DNA of 17,233 nucleotides, from contig DATKWV010000123.1 of assembly GCA_035529405.1 (NCBI GenBank), positions 1 through 17,233 on the forward strand, in the 5' to 3' direction. Shown piece after piece: positions 1 through 8,634 of the stretch; the first letter of the stretch is position 1; every line of letters starts with the position of its first letter. The translations under genes were made by a program, and so were the position numbers. The DNA is from DATKWV01 sp035529405 (GTDB lineage: Bacteria; Planctomycetota; Phycisphaerae; Sedimentisphaerales; Anaerobacaceae). The notes below the pieces were generated by a model that ran no database searches, was not told the origin of the DNA, and saw nothing but the letters and a program-made list of their open reading frames with translations.

Positions 1-3000
1 ATGCACAATACCGGCCAGACCGGGGGTACCGCAGACGCCGATATTGACGCACCCGAGGCCTGGGACATAGCAACCGGAAGCCGCGAAATTGTCGTGGCTG
101 TCATTGACACCGGTGTTGATTATATGCATCAGGACCTGGCAGCGAATATGTGGGTGAATGAAGCTGAGTTGAACGGGACGCCGGGTGTTGACGACGATGG
201 TAACGGTTACGTGGACGACATATACGGCTACGACTTCTACAATAACGACGGCAACCCTATGGATGACCATTTTCACGGCACACATTGTGCCGGTACAATC
301 GGAGCCGTGGGTGACAACGCCACAGGAGTGGCAGGGGTGTGCTGGAAGGTACGGATAATGGCGGTTAAGTTTCTCAGTTCCTTTGGCAGCGGCTGGACGG
401 AAGATGCAATCGCAAGCGTGCAATACTCCACACTTATGGGCGCGAATTTATCCAGCAATTCGTGGGGCGGCGGCGGGTACAGCCAGGCGCTTAAGGACGC
501 CATAGACGCCGCGGGAGCAGCGGGTATGCTGTTCGTGGCAGCGGCGGGCAACAGCAGTGCTAACACCGATGTCAACCCGCACTATCCCTCAAGTTACACC
601 AGTGACAGCTTAATATCCGTTATGGCCACGGATAAGTATGACAATAGGTCTTCCTTTTCAAACTATGGGCCTGTGTCTGTTGACCTCGGTGCCCCCGGCA
701 GCGACATTTTAAGCTGCCAGCCCGGAAACAGATACCAGTACCTCGACGGTACATCAATGGCCACCCCGCACGTAGCGGGGGCCTGTGCGCTGCTGTGGTC
801 GATGAATCCGGCAATGGGTAATCAGGAGGTCAAGGATATCCTTTTATCAACGGTGGATGAGACTTTGCCCGGGCTTTGCGTGTCCGGGGGAAGGCTCAAT
901 CTGCACAAGGCGATTTTGGAAACCAATGCACCCTGGATAGAACTGCAGCCGGAATCCGGCACAGTCAGCCCCGCAGGCTCCAATGATATAAATGTAACCT
1001 TTAATGCAGTTGGCCTGGAGCCGGGTTTGTATCAGGCTGAGATTATGATTATCTCAAGCGACCCGTGCAGTCCAAGACTTGTGCCGGTAACTATGGTAGT
1101 TACCCCTGATGACTTGAGTGTTAGCCCGGTTGAGGGTTTTGAAGCAAGCGGCAGCGAAGGCGGACCATTCGAACCGCAGTGTATGGTCTATACGTTGACA
1201 AACATTGGTGACCAGACTGTGAACTGGACAACTCTCGAAGTTGAAAGCTGGCTTGATATAAGCCCATACCAGGGAACACTGGGGCCGGGCCAGGCAGTGG
1301 ATGTAAATGTATGTATTTCATCCGATGCCGATTTGCTCGACCCGAATCTTTACACAGAAATGTTAACATTTAAAAACACCGATAGCAACAGTATTAAGCC
1401 GCGTGCGGTCGTGCTGGTGGTAAAACCGCCGGATTGTTTCACCGAATCCTTCGGTGACAGCGGAAGCGATTTATCCGGGTATATGCTTACCTTCAGCCCT
1501 GACGGCTCAGTGGCCTGCTATGAAGCCTGTCGGGAAATGGTCGATATATTTCCGACAGACCCCAATGGTGGTACTTTTGCCCCGCTTTGGGACGATGATT
1601 ACGTAGAGGTGGTCCTCAGTGACAACAAGTATATCTGGTTCTATGAAACAACCTATGACCGCTTTTATATCGGCAGCAACGGCTATATTACATTCGGCGG
1701 CGGTGACACCGAGTATGATGCTTCGCTGGAAAACCATTTTAATATGCCCCGCATATCCGCCCTGTTCTGCGACCTTGCGCCGCTGCACAACCACTGCATA
1801 TCGTACAGGCAGTTTGAAGACCGCGTAGCGGTAACATTTCAAGGCCTGCCGGTTTACGGAGACAAAACCGCCACCAACAGCTTCCAGATTGAGATGTTCT
1901 TTGCGGATGGAACCATAAGTATTACCTGGCTGGATGTTGCAAAGGCGCCGGCGGTTGCGGGATTGTCGCGGGGCAGGGGACTGCCGCCGGTCTTCTTCGA
2001 GCAAAGCGACTTAAACAGGTATGCTCCATGCCGGCCTTTCTGTGACCTTGATAAAGATTATACAGTCAACTTCGCTGATATGATGGTCTTCGCCGAGCAT
2101 TGGCTGGATTTGGATTGTGCCATTCCTTACTGGTGCACACAGACCGATATAGACCGCAGCACTGCCGTTGATTTCGGTGATTTTGCCTGGTGTGCAGCCA
2201 ACTGGCTTGTAAGAGAAGAGTGGTGGTTAGGGCCGGTCTCTCACTGGAAGTTCGACGAAGGCCAGGGCGAAATAGCTTATGATTCAGCAGGCAACAACGA
2301 CGGCACTATTTACGGCGCCGCCTGGACAACCGGCAAAATAGGCGACTACGCATTAGAATTCGATGGTGGTAACGACTATGTTGGCGCGGACATAGGAACT
2401 ACTTCCGGTCCGGTTACTTACGCATTCTGGTTTAATACGGACCAGCTCAGTGTCACAAAAAGAATAGTTACAAGAGACTGGACTAACGGCGGAAGTTTCG
2501 GGACACTCCAGCAAGGCGGCGAGGTAAAAGCTGTATTCGGATTAGCCAATGGAACACAGGGACCTACCTTAATCGGCGGTGCGATTTCAACCGACGTTTG
2601 GTATCATGCTGCCTGCGTTTTTGACGGCTCAAGCGTTGCATTATATGTTAATGGTTCTTTGAAGGACATACAGAGCCAGGCCTCTATCCTGACAGATTCA
2701 AATATTCTGCGGATTGGTGCAGACCCTTACTATTATTTTGATGGGGCAATTGACGATGTTCGGCTGTATGACCGTGCTTTATCCGCTGAAGAAATCCGGC
2801 GGCTTTACCAGGAGGGTGGCGGGCCAAAGGCGTCGAACCCCGACCCGTCTGACGGCGCATACGATGTTGACCCGAATGCTGTTTTAACCTGGTGGCCGGG
2901 TAAGGGTGCCCTTTCGCACGATGTGTACCTCGGCAGCGCTTTTGACGATGTCAACGATGCCAACACGGGTTCGACCGAGTATATGGGCAACTATGATGTG

Positions 3001-3732
3001 AACAGCTTCGACCCCTGCGGCCTCGATTTGGAAACCACATACTACTGGCGTGTCGATGAGGTCGGTGACTTCAATACGTATAAGGGTAATGTCTGGAGCT
3101 TTACCACGATGTACCCTGTTGAGCCTAATCTTCTGAGCTGGTGGAAGTTTGACGAAGGTCAGGGCGGCATAGCATACGATTCTGCAGGTGACAACGACGG
3201 GACTATATATGGTGCTGCCTGGACCGCAGGAAAAATTGGTGATTATGCCCTGGCTTTCGACGGTTTGAATGATTATGTAGGTGCCGATGTAGGAACTACA
3301 TCCGGTCCGGTTACTTACGCATTCTGGTTTAAGACAGACCAGCTCAGTGTCACAAAAAGAATAGTTACAAGAAACTGGACTAACGGCGGAAGCTTCGGGA
3401 CGCTTCATCAGGGCGGCGAGGTGAAAGCAATATTCAGATTAGGCAATGGAACACAAGGTGCTACATTAATCGGGGGGGCGATTTCAACTAATGTATGGTA
3501 CCATGCAGCATGTGTTTTTGACGGCTCAAATGTTGTATTATATGTTGACGGTTCTTTGAAGGATATGCAGAGTCAGGCGTCTATCCTGACCGATTCGAAC
3601 ATCATCAGGATTGGTGCCGAGATCTACGGAGGTACTAACTTCTATTTCGATGGTGTAATTGACGAGATTCGTCTGTATAACCGTGCTCTAACCGAAGGAG
3701 AAATCCAGCAGCTTTATCAACAGGGATTATAG
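1..3732 (+). CDS. Secreted subtilisin-family (S8) serine protease with dockerin-like and two LamG domains, 5' end cut by window
   Basis: The visible 1243 residues begin inside the catalytic domain. The first residues (MHNTGQTGG...DADIDAPEAWD) match the stretch that in fervidolysin-like S8 proteases follows an inhibitory propeptide, so the ATG at base 1 is probably internal and the signal peptide and propeptide lie upstream. The catalytic triad is seen as D36 (VIDTGVD), H92 (HGTHCAG) and S252 (GTSMATPHVAG), with oxyanion N184 (AAAGNS). After the protease come Ig-like/BACON-like segments (about 310-370 and 372-475), a large beta-rich segment (about 478-670, containing IGSNGYITFG), a dockerin-like pair of calcium-loop repeats (about 682-738), LamG 1 (748-940), a fibronectin-like linker (about 945-1037) and LamG 2 (1046-1243). 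Inferred role: extracellular or surface proteolysis with carbohydrate or protein binding by the C-terminal modules. No membrane anchor or sorting tail is seen at the C-terminus. The family call is very secure; the substrate is unknown. Confidence 0.95.
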   Translation: MHNTGQTGGTADADIDAPEAWDIATGSREIVVAVIDTGVDYMHQDLAANMWVNEAELNGTPGVDDDGNGYVDDIYGYDFYNNDGNPMDDHFHGTHCAGTIGAVGDNATGVAGVCWKVRIMAVKFLSSFGSGWTEDAIASVQYSTLMGANLSSNSWGGGGYSQALKDAIDAAGAAGMLFVAAAGNSSANTDVNPHYPSSYTSDSLISVMATDKYDNRSSFSNYGPVSVDLGAPGSDILSCQPGNRYQYLDGTSMATPHVAGACALLWSMNPAMGNQEVKDILLSTVDETLPGLCVSGGRLNLHKAILETNAPWIELQPESGTVSPAGSNDINVTFNAVGLEPGLYQAEIMIISSDPCSPRLVPVTMVVTPDDLSVSPVEGFEASGSEGGPFEPQCMVYTLTNIGDQTVNWTTLEVESWLDISPYQGTLGPGQAVDVNVCISSDADLLDPNLYTEMLTFKNTDSNSIKPRAVVLVVKPPDCFTESFGDSGSDLSGYMLTFSPDGSVACYEACREMVDIFPTDPNGGTFAPLWDDDYVEVVLSDNKYIWFYETTYDRFYIGSNGYITFGGGDTEYDASLENHFNMPRISALFCDLAPLHNHCISYRQFEDRVAVTFQGLPVYGDKTATNSFQIEMFFADGTISITWLDVAKAPAVAGLSRGRGLPPVFFEQSDLNRYAPCRPFCDLDKDYTVNFADMMVFAEHWLDLDCAIPYWCTQTDIDRSTAVDFGDFAWCAANWLVREEWWLGPVSHWKFDEGQGEIAYDSAGNNDGTIYGAAWTTGKIGDYALEFDGGNDYVGADIGTTSGPVTYAFWFNTDQLSVTKRIVTRDWTNGGSFGTLQQGGEVKAVFGLANGTQGPTLIGGAISTDVWYHAACVFDGSSVALYVNGSLKDIQSQASILTDSNILRIGADPYYYFDGAIDDVRLYDRALSAEEIRRLYQEGGGPKASNPDPSDGAYDVDPNAVLTWWPGKGALSHDVYLGSAFDDVNDANTGSTEYMGNYDVNSFDPCGLDLETTYYWRVDEVGDFNTYKGNVWSFTTMYPVEPNLLSWWKFDEGQGGIAYDSAGDNDGTIYGAAWTAGKIGDYALAFDGLNDYVGADVGTTSGPVTYAFWFKTDQLSVTKRIVTRNWTNGGSFGTLHQGGEVKAIFRLGNGTQGATLIGGAISTNVWYHAACVFDGSNVVLYVDGSLKDMQSQASILTDSNIIRIGAEIYGGTNFYFDGVIDEIRLYNRALTEGEIQQLYQQGL
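2248..2820 (+). repeat. LamG domain copy 1 of a tandem duplication
   Basis: This segment encodes KFDEGQG... through RALSAEEIRRLYQEGG and is repeated 897 bases downstream. Similarity is uneven. Bases 2393-2504 differ from 3290-3401 at only about five positions, while the adjoining 110 bases upstream differ at more than twenty, mostly third codon positions. The reading frame is kept between copies (299 codons apart). Confidence 0.9.
3145..3729 (+). repeat. LamG domain copy 2 of a tandem duplication
   Basis: This is the second copy of the concanavalin-like (LamG) module and forms the C-terminus of the protease. It carries a small insertion relative to copy 1 near residue 1215 (IYGGTNFYFDG against PYYYFDG) and ends in RALTEGEIQQLYQQGL. 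The copies are separated by a fibronectin-like linker. Confidence 0.9.
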
Positions 3733-3783
3733 ATTCAGCATTGTCGATTGGAATCTCAGTTTGACAACCATAATGAGAAACCA

Positions 3784-3818
3784 GGGTTAGCGGCTTAATA
3801 CACCGCTGACCCTTTTTT
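3784..3818 (+). terminator. Rho-independent terminator after the S8 protease
   Basis: GGGTTAGCGG (3784-3793) pairs with CCGCTGACCC (3803-3812) over ten base pairs including one G-T, with a 9-base loop. Six T residues follow at once (3813-3818). It lies 51 bases after the protease stop codon and separates that gene from the next promoter. Confidence 0.9.
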
Positions 3819-3845
3819 ATGACCGCTTTATTACCGGTTTTTCGT

Positions 3846-3874
3846 TTGCTTGAGAACGCAAAATATCTTATACT
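3846..3874 (+). promoter_or_regulatory. Candidate sigma-70 promoter for the HtrA-like gene
   Basis: TTGCTT (3846-3851) and TATACT (3869-3874) are separated by 17 bases. The -10 box matches the consensus at 5 of 6 positions; the -35 box is weak (only TTG agrees). It sits downstream of the terminator and about 80 bases before the start codon, which is where a promoter is needed. Confidence 0.45.
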
Positions 3875-3878
3875 AAAA

Positions 3879-3900
3879 CCGAATTATTTACCTAATTCGG
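3879..3900. repeat. Perfect 8-bp inverted repeat at the predicted transcription start
   Basis: CCGAATTA (3879-3886) and TAATTCGG (3893-3900) are exact reverse complements separated by six bases. The repeat starts five bases after the candidate -10 box, so it could be an operator for a dimeric repressor or a hairpin at the mRNA 5' end. It has no T tract after it, so it is not a terminator on this strand. Confidence 0.6.
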
Positions 3901-3952
3901 GACGCTAAACTGTACGATAAGAAATCAAAACGTTGCTGAGGCGGTGCAATAT

Positions 3953-4960
3953 ATGGCTGACCGAGAAAATTTCTGTGAAAACATGCGTTGCGGCGATAAT
4001 CCGGCACTGCTGAGGTGGTTTATTTTCGTTGCGGTTCTGGGCATATGCGGCTTTTGTTCCGCTGACACCGTTGTTCTCAGGGAAGGCCAGCAGCTTACCG
4101 GCAAAATCCTCGCAGACAGGCAAAACCTGCTCTACCTCGATGTAGGCATAGACGTTCTGCGTATTCCCAGGGATTCCATACTCGAGTATGAGTACACAGA
4201 AGATTTTTCCGGTAAAGACACGCAATCCGACACACCGCCCTTACCGCAAACCGGCAGGTTATACGCAACCGGCAGCGGCGGGAAAATGAGCATCGAAAAA
4301 TGCGTTGAAACGGTCTCCGAGGCGGTTGTTAAAATTTCCACGCCTGCGGCGATGGGTTCCGGCTTTTTCATTAACGACCAGGGATACCTCATAACCAATT
4401 ATCACGTAATAGAAAGGGAAACAAGGATAGAAGTTACCGTCTTCGAAAAGGCGGAAAACGGCTTTGAAAAGACCAATTTCAAGAAAGTCAAAATAGAGGC
4501 GATTAACCCATTCGTTGACCTTGCTTTATTGAAGGTCGAAGACCTCGGGGACAAAAAGGTCAAATACGCACCTCTGGGCGACATTGACAGCCTGCGAGTC
4601 GGCCAGAGCGTTTTCGCCGTCGGCAATCCTCTCGGTCTGGAGCGGACCGTAACAAACGGCGTTATCAGCACCATCAACAGGGCCTTTGAGGGCCTTGTCT
4701 ATATTCAGACAAACGCCGACATCAATCCCGGCAACTCAGGCGGACCTTTATTCAATCTCGCCGGCGAGGTCATCGGCGTTACCAATATGGGATATATATT
4801 TCTCGGAGGACTGGGTTTTGCAATTCCTGTCGATTATGTCAGGCACTTCCTGGATAACCGTGATGCGTTCGCATACGACAAGGACAACCCCAATACCGGG
4901 TTCAGGTATCTTCAGCCCGGGCGCAGAACAAATAAAAAAACGCCTGAACTTTTCGATTGA
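3953..4960 (+). CDS. Exported HtrA-like trypsin-fold serine protease without PDZ domain
   Basis: The protein has 335 residues when started at ATG 3953, which has GAGG 11 bases upstream. A GTG at 3944 is in frame but sits only two bases from that ribosome-binding site. Residues 19-38 form a signal peptide or signal anchor, probably cut near CSA-DT. Residues 39-82 (VVLREGQQLTGKI...LRIPRDSI) form a small beta domain like the SHD1-type module seen in planctomycete exported proteins. The S1C protease domain follows, with H151 (NYHVIE), D189 (FVDLALLK) and S262 (GNSGGPLF), a complete triad. The protein stops about 70 residues after the catalytic serine, leaving no room for a PDZ domain, unlike DegP/DegQ. 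The likely role is periplasmic or envelope protein quality control or a signalling cleavage. The gene for an exported unknown protein follows after 66 bases and is probably co-transcribed. Confidence 0.9.
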   Translation: MADRENFCENMRCGDNPALLRWFIFVAVLGICGFCSADTVVLREGQQLTGKILADRQNLLYLDVGIDVLRIPRDSILEYEYTEDFSGKDTQSDTPPLPQTGRLYATGSGGKMSIEKCVETVSEAVVKISTPAAMGSGFFINDQGYLITNYHVIERETRIEVTVFEKAENGFEKTNFKKVKIEAINPFVDLALLKVEDLGDKKVKYAPLGDIDSLRVGQSVFAVGNPLGLERTVTNGVISTINRAFEGLVYIQTNADINPGNSGGPLFNLAGEVIGVTNMGYIFLGGLGFAIPVDYVRHFLDNRDAFAYDKDNPNTGFRYLQPGRRTNKKTPELFD

Positions 4961-5026
4961 CAGCCGACAGAAAAAATCTTGCTCGGCATCGGCAAGAATA
5001 TGACATTACTTAAGGAAGTGTAAAAA

Positions 5027-6901
5027 GTGAAGAATATAACATCACACGCGCACAAATTCAAAAAGTTGGATTCGATAATTGTTGTTGTACTTGCAGTGTT
5101 GACCTGCTGCGGGCCGGTGGGCGCAGCGACGCTGCCGCCGACGGCTGCCCTGATGCCGCCGGAAACGGCCCTGCTGGTAAACACCGAAAATTTCTCTGTG
5201 CTTAAAACGCACTTTGAGCAAACCAGCATGTATAAACTCTGCCAGGACCCTGCCATGGCTGCCTTTGTCAAAAACGCGAAAACAAAATGGCAGGAAAAAA
5301 TCAGAAAAACCAACAACGACATCATAAAAGCCGTTTTCGATTCCGGGCTGCTGCCGCAGGGCAAGGCTGCTTTTGCGCTGGTGCTCAACAAACGTGCAAT
5401 GGACGCAAATGAGCCTGTAAGTTTGTTCCTCGCTCAGTGGGGGCACAATACCGATGCAATAAAGCAAAGTATTGACAAAACGGTGGCAGAAGCCGTCAGC
5501 AAAGGCTTCGGCCAGAAAAACGAGAATTACCAGGGCGTTAAAATCACAACTTTAATCGCAGGCCCTGACCCCGCGCAGACCGCCAGTTCCGCTTATACGC
5601 TTAGTTATTGCTTTCTTGACGATTGTCTCATAGGCTCAAGTGACCTCGATTGTGTCAAATTCGTAATCGCACATATCAAATCGGCTGCCAGTATCACGCT
5701 CGCTGGGGACCTCGACTATATAAATTGCATGGGGTCTGTCGGAACCGGTGGTGATGTCAGTGTGTATGTCAACATAAAACAGATTATCAAGACAGTTATA
5801 GCCGATGATACAACCGGCAAGGCCAAAACAACCATAGCGAATCTCGGCGTCGATAACGTAGCGGCCTTTGCTGGTTCCGTCAGGGTGGCCGACAGCCCAA
5901 GTACCGCCTGCAGGGCAAAGGCTGTTTTGAAAACCAGCGGCGTCAGAAAAGGTGTCTGCAAAATGCTGGAGATGGCGGCAGGAAGTATCACTGTGCCGCG
6001 ATTTGTCCCTGCTTCAGTCTGTTCAGCGACCTTTTGGAATTTCGACATCAAAAACGCCTACACCGAGCTTGCTTCTATTGTCAGCAGTTTCAGCCCGATG
6101 GCGGGTATGCTTATGTATATGCCCCTGGTGCCGTCGGGCCCGGACGCCCAGGTACCCCTGACACTCAAAGACATAATCGACCATCTTGGTTCCCAGATTA
6201 TTATCACGCGAGCAGTCAACAAACCAGTCACGCCGAGTTCCCAGCCCACACAGGAAACACTGGTGGCTGTGGCCGTTAACAACCGCGATGCCTTGACAAG
6301 GTCGCTTTCCCGGCTGCACAGTCAGTTGCTGGCAGCGAATAAACCCGACGCCAGACGCGAACTGCTGGGCCATACAATCTACTTAGTTGACTCCATTCCC
6401 CCTTTATTTATGGCGCCCGGCCAGAAAGTCCCGATGCAGTCATTGGCCGGGCCTACTGAACAGCAAAAACAGGTTCTGGCTTTTACTGTCACCGATACGC
6501 ACCTTATTTGCGGTGCCGAACCCGTGGTCGAGCGCGCGGTGCGGTCTCTTAGCAGTACTGATTCCGTGTCTTTGGCTTCCGCAAAGTGGTTCAATAACGC
6601 AAAAAGTGCCATCCCCTCGGTCGTGGGTGTTGCGGCCCTCGAGGATAGCCAGGCGATGACTGAGGTGCTGTGGTCTGTACTCAGGCAGGGCGTAAAAGAC
6701 CCCGCCATCACTGTGCCAGCGATTGCCGGCCCAGCTGATGTTTTTGGCCCCCGGTTCTTTACCGAACTCTTTGACTTTACACTCTTACCGGATTTTGCCG
6801 CAGTACAAAAGTATTTCGGCCTGACTGCCTTTTACGGATTGACAAGACCGGACAGTCTCTACTTTGAGTACAAGTATCTTGTCCCTGCCGGAGGTCAGTG
6901 A
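5027..6901 (+). CDS. Secreted protein of unknown function (624 aa)
   Basis: It starts at GTG 5027, preceded by AAGGAAG at 5012-5018, a good ribosome-binding site. The N-terminus has a basic stretch, a hydrophobic core (about residues 17-30) and a likely cleavage after VGA-A, so the protein is exported. The mature part begins LPPTAALMPPETALLVN, followed by a 'VLKTHFEQTSMYKLCQDPAMAAF' type helix. This opening is typical of large planctomycete exported proteins and vaguely recalls DUF3352-type proteins, but I do not make a family assignment. Two similar segments, near residues 190-230 (LDDCLIGSSDLDCVKFVIAHI) and 480-520 (VTDTHLICGAEPVVERAVRSL), suggest an internally duplicated fold. No catalytic motif is seen. 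The gene lies 66 bases after the HtrA-like gene and converges on the esterase gene with 26 bases between stops. Confidence 0.85.
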   Translation: MKNITSHAHKFKKLDSIIVVVLAVLTCCGPVGAATLPPTAALMPPETALLVNTENFSVLKTHFEQTSMYKLCQDPAMAAFVKNAKTKWQEKIRKTNNDIIKAVFDSGLLPQGKAAFALVLNKRAMDANEPVSLFLAQWGHNTDAIKQSIDKTVAEAVSKGFGQKNENYQGVKITTLIAGPDPAQTASSAYTLSYCFLDDCLIGSSDLDCVKFVIAHIKSAASITLAGDLDYINCMGSVGTGGDVSVYVNIKQIIKTVIADDTTGKAKTTIANLGVDNVAAFAGSVRVADSPSTACRAKAVLKTSGVRKGVCKMLEMAAGSITVPRFVPASVCSATFWNFDIKNAYTELASIVSSFSPMAGMLMYMPLVPSGPDAQVPLTLKDIIDHLGSQIIITRAVNKPVTPSSQPTQETLVAVAVNNRDALTRSLSRLHSQLLAANKPDARRELLGHTIYLVDSIPPLFMAPGQKVPMQSLAGPTEQQKQVLAFTVTDTHLICGAEPVVERAVRSLSSTDSVSLASAKWFNNAKSAIPSVVGVAALEDSQAMTEVLWSVLRQGVKDPAITVPAIAGPADVFGPRFFTELFDFTLLPDFAAVQKYFGLTAFYGLTRPDSLYFEYKYLVPAGGQ

Positions 6902-6927
6902 TACGCTCTTCTTTGCCGGCTGCGTGA

Positions 6928-8583
6928 CTAATTTGTATTTACAAGCGCTCTTGCCCGCATCCAGTCGGCACACCGTATCGGCCAGTTGGCAACCGCACCG
7001 CCTCTTATACCAAGCCCGTATCCGTGTCCTCCTGATTGGTAAATGTGTAGTTCGGCAGGGACGTTCGCTTTCTGCAAAGCCAGGTAGAAATTCACGCTGC
7101 GCTCCGGCGGCATGGACGAATCGTCGCTGCTGCAGAACAGAAAACTCGGCGGTGTCCTGGCTGTTACCTGCGTTTGATCGGACAATTCCGCTGCGCCGTA
7201 GCCGAGAATCATAAAGTCGGGCCGACAGCTGGCCTTGTCGATGGCGTCTTTGGCTTCGTAGGCGTTTTCCTGAAAGCTTGTGCCCAGAAGCGAAGCAAGG
7301 TGGGCGCCCGCCGAAAAACCGATTATCCCTATTTTATTCGGGTCCACATCCCATTCTTTTGCACGGCTGCGAACCATTCTTACCGCCCGTTGCGCATCCT
7401 GCAGCGGCGTCGGAGGCGAGTAGTGAGGACGAAGCCGGTACTTCAGTACAAACGCAGCCGCACCCAGCGAGTTCACCCACCTCGCCACATCGTAGCCTTC
7501 CTTGTCTATGGCAAGGTGAGTGTATGCGCCGCCCGGACATATAATAACTCCTGAACGCGCGGCGCCGCTTTTCTTCGGCAGGTAAACCGTCACGGACGGC
7601 CTATGGACATTACTGACACTGCGGTCGATAATCGTTTCGCTGCGATTGACAATTTCCTCGACCTCATTGTTACCGAAACCTTCCGAGCCCGGAGCGCCAT
7701 CGGGCCAGAGCAATTCGACTTTGGGTCGATTATACCGCTTCAGGAACCAGTCCCCGAATTGCTCGACAGTACCCTCGAAAAATAACAGTTCCCCGCGAAT
7801 AGTTGCACTTTGCCCGGGTTCAAGGTCGGGGAAATAAGGGTCGGCGTGAAGGCACGGATGTTCAGGATTACACACAAGCGAATACGTATCGTCGTACCAG
7901 CTCAGCGCCACAAGCTGCTGTTGCGTATTGGAGACTGTTACCATAACAGGTAAGTCCGCAGCAGGGGGGCCGCTTCGCCACCCCAGACGAAACCGGCCGC
8001 TTTGACGACCCTCCGCAAGGGCCTTATCGTAAGCCTGCCAGCCCGATTCGGCTGTGTGCACAAACTTGTTGTCTGCCGTAAACTCCGAAAATTCCTTCAC
8101 CGCGCGTAAATACGCGCACGTCTGCAGTTTGATATTCCTCAGCGTGGCTTTACTGCCGTTCTCGATATAGAGTTCCAGCAAAGCACCTGTCGAATCACTG
8201 TTTTTTACCACCGAGCCCGCAAACTTTATCGCGTTGGCAAGGGTGCGTTCGTAGGATATTCCACCGGGTATGGTCTGCCATTGGACTTTCGGTAAATCCG
8301 GAAATACAACCGGAAATTTGGGGCTGACGTGACTGAGATAAAGCAGCCCGGAGTCTGTAAATATTGCCTCCGGAAAGTCCAGCCACACATAGTCCCTGCA
8401 GGGCCACGGCGGGCTAATCCACGCTATTTGCTCGAACGCACAGTGCGGACGCCACTGGCCCGGAAGGATACGGATTCCTGTATAAGGCAGGTCAGCAGCG
8501 GATACGCTGCGGCAGATACCGGTAATAAGGGTAATGACAGCCAAAAATACTTTGACACATTTGCCAGCTTTGATACCGGTCAT
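6928..8583 (-). CDS. Secreted two-domain alpha/beta-hydrolase, acetyl-xylan esterase-like
   Basis: The 551-residue protein has a signal peptide (cut near SVSA-AD, residue 29). An N-terminal beta-rich region of about 260 residues is not recognised and contains GLLYLSHVSPKFPVVFPDLP. The C-terminal alpha/beta-hydrolase (about 315-551) resembles BD-FAE/acetyl-xylan esterases. Visible catalytic elements are the oxyanion loop GGAY (351-354), nucleophile S424 in GFSAG, acid D487 or D488 (CSSDDSSMPP), and H520 in GGHGYG. The start ATG (8583) has a perfect AGGAGG eight bases upstream. The likely role is removing acyl groups from polysaccharides outside the cytoplasm. It lies 51 bases downstream of hisG on the same strand, so it may be the last operon gene, although its function fits the exported degradative proteins better. 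Substrate not determinable. Confidence 0.88.
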   Translation of the reverse strand: MTGIKAGKCVKVFLAVITLITGICRSVSAADLPYTGIRILPGQWRPHCAFEQIAWISPPWPCRDYVWLDFPEAIFTDSGLLYLSHVSPKFPVVFPDLPKVQWQTIPGGISYERTLANAIKFAGSVVKNSDSTGALLELYIENGSKATLRNIKLQTCAYLRAVKEFSEFTADNKFVHTAESGWQAYDKALAEGRQSGRFRLGWRSGPPAADLPVMVTVSNTQQQLVALSWYDDTYSLVCNPEHPCLHADPYFPDLEPGQSATIRGELLFFEGTVEQFGDWFLKRYNRPKVELLWPDGAPGSEGFGNNEVEEIVNRSETIIDRSVSNVHRPSVTVYLPKKSGAARSGVIICPGGAYTHLAIDKEGYDVARWVNSLGAAAFVLKYRLRPHYSPPTPLQDAQRAVRMVRSRAKEWDVDPNKIGIIGFSAGAHLASLLGTSFQENAYEAKDAIDKASCRPDFMILGYGAAELSDQTQVTARTPPSFLFCSSDDSSMPPERSVNFYLALQKANVPAELHIYQSGGHGYGLGIRGGAVANWPIRCADWMRARALVNTN

Positions 8584-8634
8584 TATACATCCCTCCTGAA
8601 AGCGGCAGGTGTGCTTTAGCCGCCCCCGTTTTTC

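Noticed and set aside
1..3. ATG at base 1 as the true start of the S8 protease
   Set aside because: The sequence opens inside the conserved region that follows the propeptide, without any signal peptide, so the real start should be upstream of the window.
1507..2004. 165-codon frame antisense to the S8 protease
   Set aside because: No domain or ribosome-binding site, and completely inside a well-supported gene.
6902..6927. Bidirectional terminator between the convergent genes
   Set aside because: Only 26 bases separate the stops and no stem with a T tract is visible.
8584..8634. Terminator between hisG and the esterase gene
   Set aside because: A GC-rich GCGGC/GCCGC pairing can be drawn but no T tract follows on the minus strand.
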